Assembly: GCF_900240975.1 (NCBI RefSeq)
Contig: NZ_LT968775.1
Span: forward strand, 1,426,001-1,490,000
Direction: 5' to 3'
Origin: Mycobacterium sp. 4858
Lineage (GTDB): Bacteria; Actinomycetota; Actinomycetes; Mycobacteriales; Mycobacteriaceae
DNA length: 64,000 bases
Under the pieces are notes generated by a model. That model had not been told where the DNA came from. It saw only the letters and a program-made list of their open reading frames with translations, and searched no databases. Below, piece after piece: positions 1 through 8,620 of this stretch. Every line of letters begins with the position of its first letter. Positions within the stretch are counted from its first letter, which is position 1. The position numbers were made by a program, and so were the translations under genes.

Positions 1-868
1 GAACGACGTCGACCGTTGGCGGCACTTCGCCTTCGGCGTGCTGGGTTTCGCCGAGGGCAAGGGCCCCGACCCCGACGCGCTGTATCTGCGGATGGACGAG
101 CGCGCAGCCCGGCTGATCGTGGTGCCCGGCGACAGCGACCGGGTGCTCACCGTCGGCTGGGAGGTGCGCGACCGCGCTGCCCTGCAACGGGTGAAGGCCA
201 CCCTGGACACCGCCGGGACCCCGTTCAAGCAGCTGTCCACCGACGAGGCCGAGCAACGCCGGGTGGAAGAGGTGATCACCTTCGAGGACCCGGCCGGCAC
301 CACGCTCGAGGTGTTCCACGGTGCGGTGCTCGACCACAGCCCGGTCGTCACCCCGTTCGGCGCGAGATTCGTCACCGGCGACCAGGGCATGGGCCACGTG
401 GTCATACCCGCCACCGACCCCGGCGCGCTGTTCGACTTCTACACCGAGGTGCTGGGTTTCCGGTCCCGCGGCGCGTTCCGGGTGCCGCTGCCGAAAGAGT
501 TTGGGCCCGTGCGGGTTCGGTTCCTGGGCATCAACGAGCGACACCACAGCCTGGCGATCGTGCCGGCCGCACACCAGCGCGACCCGCGCGTGGTGCACAT
601 CATGGTCGAGGTCGACAGCCTCGACGCCGTCGGGCAGGCCCTGGACCGGGTCAACGCCGACGGCTTCCAGCTGTCCTCCACCCTGGGCCGGCACACCAAC
701 GACAAGATGGTGTCGTTCTACGTCCGCGCGCCCGGTGACTGGGACATCGAATTCGGCACCGACGGCATGCGCGTCGACGAAAGCTATTACACCGCAGAGG
801 AAATCACCGCCGACAGCTACTGGGGCCACCAGTGGATCGGCGACATGCCCGCGGCCATGCGGTTATGA
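1..868 (+). CDS. Extradiol (catechol) dioxygenase, HsaC-like, 5' end outside window
   Basis: The reading frame is open from base 2, so the N-terminus lies left of the window. The visible 288 codons contain two vicinal-oxygen-chelate repeats, as in HsaC/BphC-type enzymes. These cleave catecholic rings next to the hydroxyls, with Fe(II). The three expected iron ligands are visible: His at 395-397 (motif GMGHVV), His at 596-598 (VVHIMVEV) and Glu at 749-751 (DIEFG). The stretches RHHSLA and TLGRHTND also match HsaC closely. The stop overlaps the next start by four bases (ATGA at 865-868), so it is translationally coupled to a KstD-like flavoprotein. This fits steroid or another polycyclic ring-degradation pathway. 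HsaC proper acts on a seco-steroid catechol. The cluster here is not the canonical kstR regulon layout, so the exact substrate is inferred only. Confidence 0.85.
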   Translation, partial: NDVDRWRHFAFGVLGFAEGKGPDPDALYLRMDERAARLIVVPGDSDRVLTVGWEVRDRAALQRVKATLDTAGTPFKQLSTDEAEQRRVEEVITFEDPAGTTLEVFHGAVLDHSPVVTPFGARFVTGDQGMGHVVIPATDPGALFDFYTEVLGFRSRGAFRVPLPKEFGPVRVRFLGINERHHSLAIVPAAHQRDPRVVHIMVEVDSLDAVGQALDRVNADGFQLSSTLGRHTNDKMVSFYVRAPGDWDIEFGTDGMRVDESYYTAEEITADSYWGHQWIGDMPAAMRL

Positions 869-2331
869 CGCCCGATACCGAGGTCACCCCGATCCCGGCC
901 TCCTCGATCACGTCGTGGGATGACGAGGCCGACGTGGTCGTCGCCGGCTACGGCGTGGCCGGGGCCGCCGCGGCGGTGGAGGCGGCGCGTGGCGGCGCCG
1001 ACGTGCTGGTACTGGAACGCACGGGATCCTGGGGCGGCGCGGCGGCGATGGCCGGCGGGTTCATCTACCTCGGCGGCGGCACCCCGCTGCAAAAGGCCTG
1101 CGGCTTCGAGGATTCCGTGGACAACATGGCGGCGTTCCTCAACGTCGCGATGGGACCCGGCGCAGACGCGAACCGCATCGCCGACTACTGCGCCGGCAGC
1201 GTCGCCCACTACGAGTGGCTCGTCGGCTGCGGCGTGCCGTTCAAGGCCGAGTTCTTCGCCGAACCCGGCTGGGAACCGATGGGCGACCAGGGCCTGATGT
1301 ACAGCGGCGGGGAAAACGCCTACCCCTTCAACACCGTCGCCTCCCCCGCCCCGCGTGGGCACGTCCCGCAGATGTCCAACAAGAAGCAGGGCGAGGCCAG
1401 CGCCGGCTACATGCTGATGAAGCCGCTCGTCGAGACCGCCACCGCGGCCGGCGCGCGTGCGGTCTACGACGTGCGGGTGCAGCGCCTCATCGTCGAAGCC
1501 GACGGTCGGGTGGTCGGCATCCGCGCGCGCCGGTACGGCAGCGAGATGTCGTTTCGCGCGCGTCGCGGCGTCGTGCTCGCGACGGGCAGCTTCGCCTACA
1601 ACGACGCGATGGTCGCCCGCTACGCGCCGCGAATCGCGGGTCGCCCGGCCGCCTCCATCGAGCAGCACGACGGCCAGGCGATCCGGATGGCCCAGGCGCT
1701 GGGCGCCGACCTGGCGCACATGGACGCCACCGAGGTCGCGATCTTCATCGACCCGCAGCAGCTGGTGCGCGGCATCCTGGTCAACGGCCGCGGCCAGCGC
1801 TACGTCGCCGAGGACACCTACCCCGGCCGCATCGGCCAACTCACGCTCTACCAGCAGGACAACACCGCCTACCTGATCATCGACGACGACGCCCAACAAG
1901 AGGCCAAGGCCTCGTGGTCTCCGAAATTCATGCTTCGCGAGGCGACCTGGGTGGCCGACACCGTCGCCGACCTCGAACGCGACATGGGCCTGGCGCCCGG
2001 TTGCCTGCAGGCGACCGTGGCCGCCTACAACGCGGGCGCCGCCCACGGCGAGGACCCCCTGCTGCACAAGAAACCCGAATGGCTCAAGCCCATCAGCTCC
2101 CCGGTCGGCGCCATCGACCTGCGCGAGAACACCGGCGGCTTCACCCTCGGCGGGCTGGCCACCACGCTCGACGCCGAAGTGCTCCACGTCAGCGGCCAAC
2201 CCATCCCCGGCCTCTTCGCCGCCGGCCGTTGCACCGCCGGGCTCGCCGCCTGGGGCTACGCCAGCGGCATCTCACTCGGCGACGGCAGCTTCTACGGCCG
2301 CCGCGCGGGCCGATCGGCCGCCCGGGGTTGA
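865..2331 (+). CDS. FAD-dependent dehydrogenase, KstD/fumarate-reductase flavoprotein family
   Basis: A 488-residue flavoprotein. The ATG at 865 is chosen because it forms an ATGA overlap with the dioxygenase stop; an upstream in-frame ATG at 832 lies inside that gene. The N-terminal dinucleotide-binding fold shows GYGVAG at residues 28-33 and an acidic end of strand 2 (LVLER). The C-terminus carries the second FAD-contact segment (GLFAAGRC, then GYASGISLGDG), typical of 3-ketosteroid delta1-dehydrogenase, urocanate reductase and fumarate reductase flavoproteins. It is shorter than true KstD (about 560 residues), so it is better read as a KstD-like dehydrogenase acting on a ring or side-chain intermediate. 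Coupling to an HsaC-like dioxygenase supports a degradative role. The substrate is not determined. Confidence 0.8.
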   Translation: MTPDTEVTPIPASSITSWDDEADVVVAGYGVAGAAAAVEAARGGADVLVLERTGSWGGAAAMAGGFIYLGGGTPLQKACGFEDSVDNMAAFLNVAMGPGADANRIADYCAGSVAHYEWLVGCGVPFKAEFFAEPGWEPMGDQGLMYSGGENAYPFNTVASPAPRGHVPQMSNKKQGEASAGYMLMKPLVETATAAGARAVYDVRVQRLIVEADGRVVGIRARRYGSEMSFRARRGVVLATGSFAYNDAMVARYAPRIAGRPAASIEQHDGQAIRMAQALGADLAHMDATEVAIFIDPQQLVRGILVNGRGQRYVAEDTYPGRIGQLTLYQQDNTAYLIIDDDAQQEAKASWSPKFMLREATWVADTVADLERDMGLAPGCLQATVAAYNAGAAHGEDPLLHKKPEWLKPISSPVGAIDLRENTGGFTLGGLATTLDAEVLHVSGQPIPGLFAAGRCTAGLAAWGYASGISLGDGSFYGRRAGRSAARG

Positions 2332-2646
2332 CCCCCGTCGCGAGCGCGATCTCCCACGGCGAAACGCGGCGCGATGGGTCGCGATGACGCTACGCCGCGG
2401 TACGGTGACAGCGACAGCCTCTGAGGGTTTGCTCTAAATATGAATCAGGCGACCCGAACAATTTGATCGAATGCCCCCAACAGCATCGATCACTTTTTAC
2501 ATGTTCTTTACTCGGATTCGCCTCAAGTTGCTGGCCCCTTAACCGCGGGTTAGGTTGGTCGGGTTTGCAGCCCCGGCCAGCGTCGATCGGCGGCCTCCCC
2601 GCGGATAGCCGCGAACCAACCATTCGTCGTGTGAAAGGGGTTGCGT
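2332..2646. other. Intergenic region upstream of the P-type ATPase
   Basis: A 315-base gap with no convincing gene. Roughly 2430-2520 is much more AT-rich than its surroundings (for example cactttttacatgttcttt at 2490-2508), as expected for a promoter region. No clear -35/-10 pair, repeat or riboswitch could be assigned by eye. A small open frame that starts here runs into the ATPase gene in another frame and is not supported. Confidence 0.5.
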
Positions 2647-5600
2647 GTGCGACAACTTTCGCCGTTGCGGGTGGCGTCGACCGCGCTCGGCGCCGCCGCG
2701 GGGGTTGGCGATGCGGCCGGCAGACTCGCCGCCGCCGGCCTCGATGTTGCCGCCCTGCCGGTCCGGGTGGGCGCAAAGCTGCTCTCGGGTGAGGTTTCCC
2801 GCTCCACGCTGACCCGGCGTACCGGGCGCGGTGACGGTCGCATGTGGATCGAGGTCCGCGGAATCGACGGCGCGGCGCGGGCCCGAGCCGTCGTTGATGC
2901 GCTGCGGGCACAGCCCGGCGTCGCGAACGCCAGCCTGAATCTCCCGCTGTCGCGGGTGGTCGTCGAGACCGACCCCGACGGAGCGTCGCTGAACGACCTC
3001 TGCTCTGCGCTCGATGAAGTCGAATCAGATTGCGGTGCAACGGGATTCACCCGCGGGGAGAGTCTGCCCGGTGACGGTCTGCTGCTGGCGGCACGTGGCG
3101 CGATGGTGGCCGCCAATGCCGCCGCGTTCACGGTCGCCCTCGCGGGGCGGGCGTTGCGGTTGCCGGCGGCGCCGATCGCTGTCGAGGCGGTGTCCGCGAT
3201 CGCGAATCATCAACCGTGGGTGCGCCGTGCGCTCGAGGCCGGGATCGGACCCGGCGCGACGGACAGGGCGTTGTCGGTCACCGGCATGGTCGCGCACGTG
3301 GTCACGCTGTCGCCGGCGAAACTGTCGGTGGACCTGACGATGCAGGCCTTCAAGGCCGCCGAGTGCCGCGCGGCGGCGCGGGCATGGGACCGCTACGAGC
3401 CGGAGTTGGCCCGGCACGCCCAGGATTCGGGGGTGCACCGCGCACCGCGCCCGGTCCGGGCACCGGCTGGGCCGATCGAGCGGCACGGCACGCGCGCGGC
3501 GTGGGGGCAGCTGATCGGTGTCGGCCTGACCGGGGCCCTCACCCGCAACGTCACGATGGCCTCCAATGCGGCCCTGGCGGCTTCCCCGAAGGCGATGCGC
3601 ACCACGCATGAGGCGTTCGCGACCACCCTCGGGCGGGGCTTGGCGGACCGGCACGCGGTGCTGGCGCTGCGCCCGGAGGGTTTGCGCCGGCTCCACAAGG
3701 TCGATGCGCTACTGATCGATCCGCGCGTGTTGTGTGGCGCTCAGATGCGGGTGGTGCGCGTCCGCGGCGCCGGCGACGACGAGTTGCTCAGCGCGTGGAC
3801 CCGCGCGCAGGGACTCCTCGACGACGGCGCGGCCGCGGGCTGGCACCCGATCCATGCGATCGACGGCAACGGCGCGGTCGAGGCGCTGATCGCCCCGGCC
3901 GCTCACCCGCTGGCCTCCGCGATGATGACCCAGGCGCGCGACTCCGGCGCTCGGCTGGTGTCGGTCGACACCGACCTGCTCGGCGACTTGCGGCAGGCGT
4001 TCGATGACATCCGGCCGGTCGGCGATGGCCGCATCGACGACGCGCTCACCGATGCGGTGGCCGAGCTGCAACGGGGAGGGCGCACGGTCGCCGTGCTGTC
4101 CTCGGCTGCCGCACAAGCCCTTTCGGCCGCCGACCTGGCGCTGGGGATCAAGCCCGACGCCGATGGGCCGCCGCCCTGGCACGCGGACCTGATGATGGAG
4201 GACCTCGCGGCGGCCTGGCGGGTGTTGCATGCGTTGCCCGCGGCGCGCAGGGCGAGCCAGCAGGGCATCGCGATATCGGTGGGCGCGTCGGCGCTGGGCG
4301 CGCTGTTCATGGTGCCCGGGGTGCGCAGGTTGCGGGGACCGGGCCCGGTGACCGTCGGAGCCGTCGCGGGGATCCTGTCGGGATATCTGCTGGCGCGCCG
4401 CACGATCGGCACCCCGATCCCCCGGCCCGCGCCGGCCCACGAATGGCATGCGATGTCCGCCGAGCGGGTCCGCGACGTATTGGCGACGCTGCGCGACTCC
4501 GACGAGTGTTCTGCCGCGACGGAATCCGAGCCACGCGGCGCACGGTTCCCCGGCGCGGCATGGGATTTCGTCAAAGCCGCCGGCGCCGAGCTGACCGGCG
4601 ACCCGTTGACCCCGGTCCTCGCGTTGTGTTCGACCGCGACCGCGGTGTTGGGGTCACCGGCCGACGCGCTACTGGTCGGCACCGTGCTGACCGGGAACGC
4701 GATGCTGTCGACCTACCAACAGCTGCAGGCCGAAAACCGGCTGACCCGCCTGCTGGCTCAGCAGGCGCCGCCGGCGCGGTTGGTCACCGCCGAGCGCGGC
4801 TACCGTGACGTCGTGGTCGAGCAGTTGCGGCCCGGCGACGTGATCGAGGTGCGCAGCGACGAGGTGGTGCCCGCGGACGCCCGGGTGATCGAGGCGCACG
4901 ACCTCGAGGTCGACGAATCGTCGCTCACCGGCGAGTCCCTCTCGGTCCAGAAGCAGGTCGAGGCCACACCGGGGGCCGAACTGGCCGAACGTCGCTGCAT
5001 GATCTACGCCGGAACCACCGTGGTGGCGGGCACCGCAGTCGCGGTGGTCACCGCCGTCGGCGCGGACACCCAGACGCGTCGCGCCGCCGAACTGGCCTCC
5101 GGGGACCTGCCCACCGTCGGCCTGCATCATCAACTCAGCCAGCTGATGAGCCGCGCGTTCCCCTTCAGCGCGGGCGGCGGCGTCGCTGTCGGCGCCCTCG
5201 GCCTGCTGCGCGCCGGCGGCCTGCGCCAAGCGCTGAGCAGCGCCATCGCGGTCTCGGTGGCGGCCATCCCGGAGGGCATGCCCTTGATGGCGACCCTCGC
5301 GCAGTCCGCGTCGGCGCAGCGGCTGGGCGAAGCCGGCGCGCTGGTGCGAGTCCCGCGAGCGGCCGAGGCGCTCGGCCGCGTCGAGGTGGTCTGCTTCGAC
5401 AAGACCGGGACGCTGAGCGAGAACCGCCTTCGGGTGGTCGAGGTGCATCCGGCCGGCGGGCATTCGCGCGACGACGTCTTGCGGTGCGCCGCGCAGGCCG
5501 CGCCGGCGGACGACGGCAATCCGCACGTCCACGCCACCGACGAAGCCATCATCAAGGCGGCGGACGCGGCGGCCTCCGGCGCGCGACCCACGCCGGACGC

Positions 5601-7104
5601 GCATCTGCCGTTCCGGTCCGGCAGGGCATTCTCCGCCTCGGCGACCGGCACGCACGTGACGGTCAAAGGCGCACCGGAAGTGGTCCTGGCGGCGTGCCGG
5701 GAGGTGGGCGCGGAGGCGGAGGACGCGGTTGCCGCGCTGACGACCGCAGGTCTTCGGGTGATCGCCGTGGCCCAACGCCGCCTGAGCGCTCAGCAGGCGC
5801 GGTCGCTGCGGGAAGACCCCGACGGCCTCACCGAGGTGTGCGGCGCGGGGTTGACGCTGACGGGATTTCTGGGCCTCTCGGATACCCCGCGCGCCCAGGC
5901 GCCTCAGTTGCTGGCCGACCTGGCCGACCGGGGCGTGGCCATCCGCCTGATCACCGGCGACCATCCCGTCACCGCCGCCGCCATCGCCCGCGAGCTGGGC
6001 GTGCCGGTGAGCGGCGACCAGGTGATCACCGGGGCCGAGTGGAACGCCCTGTCACGCCACGATCAGCTGCGCGCGGTGTCCGAACGGGTGATCTTTGCCC
6101 GGATGTCGCCGGAGAACAAGGTGCAGGTGGTCCAGACCCTCGAGCGCGCCGGGCGGGTGTGCGCCATGGTGGGTGACGGCGCCAACGACGCCGCCGCGAT
6201 CCGGGCGGCGAGCGTGGGGGTCGGTGTGGTCGCACGCGGCAGCGACTCCGCCCACACCACCGCCGACGTGGTGCTGACCGACGGGCGCATCGAGACGCTG
6301 GTGGCCGCCGTCGACGAGGGCCGCCGGCTGTGGCGCGGTGTGCAGGCGGCCGTGGCCGGCCTGCTCGGCGGCAACGCCGGCGAGGTGATCTTCTCGGTGA
6401 TCGGCACGGCGATAACGGGGACCTCGCCGCTGAACACTCGCCAACTGCTGCTGATCAACATGCTCACCGACGCGTTGCCTGCGACCGCGGTCGCGGTCAG
6501 CACGCCCGCCGGGCCGGTGCAACGCGTCGGGCGCGGCATCGACGAGCGGGCGCTGCGGCGCACCGTGGCCGCGCGCGGGGCCCTCACCGCGACCGCTGCC
6601 ACGGCGGCCTGGGCGATGGCGTCGGTCACCGGCCTGCCCCGGCGGGCGTCCACCGTCGCGCTGATCTCACTGGTCGCCGTCGAGCTCGGCCAGACCGTGG
6701 TCGACTCGCATGCGCCCCTGGTGCTGCTCACCGCGGCCGGCTCGTTCGCCGCATTCGCCGCGATGATCACCACACCGGGGATCAGCCAACTGCTGGGCTG
6801 CACACCGGTCGGCCCGGTGGGCTGGGCGCAGGGGCTCGGCACCTCCGCGGCCGCGGTCCTCGCCGTCGCCGCCACCAATCGCTTGCGCTCGGGCAGCCGG
6901 GACCCGGAGTCACCGCTCACGAATGACGACCCGGCGCCCGGCGGGCAGCTACCCGGCTCGCCCGAGGAACCGCCCCGGGACAAGCGGGGCCGCGCGCCGC
7001 ATACCGCGGCCCTGGCCGGACCCGCGAGGACCGCGCCCGCGCTGAAACTGGTGGACCAGCACCAGCATCGGGCCTCCGGGGAGGCCGTCAGCGATCGTCC
7101 ATGA
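2647..7104 (+). CDS. Very large P-type cation-transporting ATPase, CtpH/CtpI type
   Basis: A 1485-residue protein, about twice a standard P-type ATPase and in the size class of mycobacterial CtpH and CtpI. GTG 2647 is preferred to TTG 2641 because GAAAGGGG lies about six bases before it. Residues about 66-113 resemble a heavy-metal-associated (HMA) fold without its CxxC. A long mycobacteria-specific region follows. The catalytic core starts near residue 630: TGES at 761-764 (dephosphorylation), PEGMP at 875-879 in the transport helix, DKTGT with phosphorylated Asp918, and GDGAND at 1176-1181. The C-terminal membrane block (LLLINMLTDALPA) resembles P2 cation pumps rather than heavy-metal pumps, so the ion remains unknown. 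The last 17 bases overlap the convergent gene at 7088-7390. The proline/arginine-rich tail is probably disordered. Confidence 0.85.
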   Translation: MRQLSPLRVASTALGAAAGVGDAAGRLAAAGLDVAALPVRVGAKLLSGEVSRSTLTRRTGRGDGRMWIEVRGIDGAARARAVVDALRAQPGVANASLNLPLSRVVVETDPDGASLNDLCSALDEVESDCGATGFTRGESLPGDGLLLAARGAMVAANAAAFTVALAGRALRLPAAPIAVEAVSAIANHQPWVRRALEAGIGPGATDRALSVTGMVAHVVTLSPAKLSVDLTMQAFKAAECRAAARAWDRYEPELARHAQDSGVHRAPRPVRAPAGPIERHGTRAAWGQLIGVGLTGALTRNVTMASNAALAASPKAMRTTHEAFATTLGRGLADRHAVLALRPEGLRRLHKVDALLIDPRVLCGAQMRVVRVRGAGDDELLSAWTRAQGLLDDGAAAGWHPIHAIDGNGAVEALIAPAAHPLASAMMTQARDSGARLVSVDTDLLGDLRQAFDDIRPVGDGRIDDALTDAVAELQRGGRTVAVLSSAAAQALSAADLALGIKPDADGPPPWHADLMMEDLAAAWRVLHALPAARRASQQGIAISVGASALGALFMVPGVRRLRGPGPVTVGAVAGILSGYLLARRTIGTPIPRPAPAHEWHAMSAERVRDVLATLRDSDECSAATESEPRGARFPGAAWDFVKAAGAELTGDPLTPVLALCSTATAVLGSPADALLVGTVLTGNAMLSTYQQLQAENRLTRLLAQQAPPARLVTAERGYRDVVVEQLRPGDVIEVRSDEVVPADARVIEAHDLEVDESSLTGESLSVQKQVEATPGAELAERRCMIYAGTTVVAGTAVAVVTAVGADTQTRRAAELASGDLPTVGLHHQLSQLMSRAFPFSAGGGVAVGALGLLRAGGLRQALSSAIAVSVAAIPEGMPLMATLAQSASAQRLGEAGALVRVPRAAEALGRVEVVCFDKTGTLSENRLRVVEVHPAGGHSRDDVLRCAAQAAPADDGNPHVHATDEAIIKAADAAASGARPTPDAHLPFRSGRAFSASATGTHVTVKGAPEVVLAACREVGAEAEDAVAALTTAGLRVIAVAQRRLSAQQARSLREDPDGLTEVCGAGLTLTGFLGLSDTPRAQAPQLLADLADRGVAIRLITGDHPVTAAAIARELGVPVSGDQVITGAEWNALSRHDQLRAVSERVIFARMSPENKVQVVQTLERAGRVCAMVGDGANDAAAIRAASVGVGVVARGSDSAHTTADVVLTDGRIETLVAAVDEGRRLWRGVQAAVAGLLGGNAGEVIFSVIGTAITGTSPLNTRQLLLINMLTDALPATAVAVSTPAGPVQRVGRGIDERALRRTVAARGALTATAATAAWAMASVTGLPRRASTVALISLVAVELGQTVVDSHAPLVLLTAAGSFAAFAAMITTPGISQLLGCTPVGPVGWAQGLGTSAAAVLAVAATNRLRSGSRDPESPLTNDDPAPGGQLPGSPEEPPRDKRGRAPHTAALAGPARTAPALKLVDQHQHRASGEAVSDRP

Positions 7105-7390
7105 GCCGCTCGTCGACGATCGCCAGGGCGCCCCGGCGCACGGCGTCCAGGATCGATTCGCTCAACGCCGAGCACGCCAGGAACACACCGCGGCCGGCGT
7201 GCACGGAGATCTTGCGCGCCTCGGCGAGCTCGGCGCACCGGGCCGTCGCGTCGGCGTTCCACTGCACGCTGGTCTGGTTCCAGGTGCTCTTGCGCGCCAG
7301 CACGCGGGCGCCGCAGTCACGGCACGCCACCGGGACCATCGGCATCTCGTCGAGCCGGTTGTCCGTCCGGACGGACGACTCCAGCGTCAT
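7088..7390 (-). CDS. Small CxxC protein linked to the Rieske oxygenase
   Basis: A 100-residue soluble protein of unknown function. It contains CRDCG near residue 23, a zinc-ribbon or rubredoxin-like half site, and two further cysteines (RCAEL, LACSA). It lacks the four-cysteine spacing of a plant-type ferredoxin. Its ATG overlaps the stop of the KshA-like gene by four bases (7387-7390), so the two are co-translated. This suggests an accessory or stabilising role for that oxygenase, by inference only. Its 3' end overlaps the convergent P-type ATPase by 17 bases. Confidence 0.7.
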   Translation of the reverse strand: MTLESSVRTDNRLDEMPMVPVACRDCGARVLARKSTWNQTSVQWNADATARCAELAEARKISVHAGRGVFLACSALSESILDAVRRGALAIVDERLMDDR

Positions 7391-8529
7391 CGCGGACCCG
7401 CGGCGCCCGCCTGGGCCGCCATGTTGTCCTCAACCTCTTTCATCCACGCCTCGTACGGCCGGGTGGTGTCGAGCTCGAATTCGAAGCGATCCACCATGTC
7501 CGGCGCCACGTCGGCGGCGTCGACGTAGAACTGCTGATACCAGCGCCGGAGCTGGTACACCGGGCCGTCCTCCTCGACCAGCAGCGGATTGTCGATGCGC
7601 ACCTTGTGCCGCCAGATCTGCACGTCCTGTTCGAACCCCAGCTTGATGTAGTCGCCGAGTTTGATCGCGGTCTGCATGGCCTGGTCGGCGGGCATGGCGT
7701 CCGACTTCTTCACGATGATGCCGTACTGCAGCACAAAGGAATTCGCGTCGATCGGGTAGTGGCAATTGATCAGAATCGATTGCGCGTCACCGGTCCGGTA
7801 GTGGTAGGTGAGGTCGTCGATCATGAAGGACGGGCCGTAGTAGGACGCGACCGACGTGGTGCCCAGCATCTCGGCGCCCACCGTGCCGCCGAGGTCGGGA
7901 CGGCCCTCGCCGTTCATGTACTGGGTCGCCACGTGGCCTTCGAAGATGTTCTTGAAATACGTGGGCAGCGAGCCGTGGATGTAGAAGAAGTGCGCCATGT
8001 CCACGACGTTGTCGATGATTTCGCGGCAGTTGCTGCCCACCACGGTGGTGTACCAGTGCCAGTCGGTCCAGTCGTCGCTGGTCGCACCCTCGATGCGCGG
8101 GATCGTGACCCCGGGCGGCGGCGGGTTGCCCTCGGGGTCGTTCCACAGGAACAACATGCCGTCCTGCTGCAGGGTGGTCCAGGCCCGCGTGCGGGCCAGC
8201 CGCGGGGTGCGCCTGGCGTAGGGCACCTGCTTGCATCGGCCGTCGCCGCCCCAGCGCCAGTCGTGGAAGGGGCAGGCGATCTCGTTGCCTTTGACCTCGC
8301 CCCGCGACAGGTCACCGCCCATGTGCCGGCAGTAGCCGTCGAGCACGTTGATCTCGCCGTCCCCGCTGCGGAACACGACCAGCTTCTGGCCGAAGGCGTT
8401 GATGGGGTGGGGTTTGCCGTCACCGAAGTCCCGGATCAGGCCCAGACAGTGCCAACCGCGGGCAAACCGGGCGGGGGCGGGCTGCGCTTCGATGAGCCGA
8501 ACCTCGTCGGCCTCCGACTGCGACGTCAT
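7387..8529 (-). CDS. Rieske non-haem iron oxygenase, KshA-like (3-ketosteroid 9alpha-hydroxylase oxygenase)
   Basis: A 380-residue terminal oxygenase. ATG 8529 is chosen: a purine-rich AAGGG lies just before it and it gives the length of KshA (386 residues). An open-frame extension to 8595 lacks support. The Rieske 2Fe-2S cluster is bound by C67, H69, C86 and H89 (CRHMGG and CPFHD), the same spacing as in M. tuberculosis KshA. The mononuclear iron site is visible as NVVDMAHFFYIHG. C-terminal motifs such as WRHKVRIDNPLLVEEDG and RRWYQQFYVD also match KshA. The family takes electrons from a KshB-type reductase and hydroxylates steroid C9. No reductase gene is in this window. The protein differs enough from KshA to be a paralogue with another ring or side-chain preference. 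It is divergent from a KstD-like gene, with which KshA normally cooperates in opening ring B. Confidence 0.88.
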   Translation of the reverse strand: MTSQSEADEVRLIEAQPAPARFARGWHCLGLIRDFGDGKPHPINAFGQKLVVFRSGDGEINVLDGYCRHMGGDLSRGEVKGNEIACPFHDWRWGGDGRCKQVPYARRTPRLARTRAWTTLQQDGMLFLWNDPEGNPPPPGVTIPRIEGATSDDWTDWHWYTTVVGSNCREIIDNVVDMAHFFYIHGSLPTYFKNIFEGHVATQYMNGEGRPDLGGTVGAEMLGTTSVASYYGPSFMIDDLTYHYRTGDAQSILINCHYPIDANSFVLQYGIIVKKSDAMPADQAMQTAIKLGDYIKLGFEQDVQIWRHKVRIDNPLLVEEDGPVYQLRRWYQQFYVDAADVAPDMVDRFEFELDTTRPYEAWMKEVEDNMAAQAGAAGPR

Positions 8530-8620
8530 AACCCTTGATTTAACGCCTGCGGCCCGCCTTGTGGGGCCACTTGTTCCCGCCTCTTCCTCTGCCACCCCGC
8601 CCCGGCATACCGTTCACACC

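Noticed and set aside
817-2199. Long open frame on the strand opposite the KstD-like gene (and similar antisense frames at 7606-8538, 30428-31975, 33221-34690, 34785-36716, 41042-45871, 55843-58560)
   Set aside because: These are shadows of real genes in high-GC DNA: low-complexity Arg/Gly/His-rich or proline-rich translations without any domain, lying wholly inside well-supported genes.
2463-2792. Possible 109-residue gene upstream of the P-type ATPase
   Set aside because: It runs into the ATPase coding region in another frame, lacks a ribosome site and family features.
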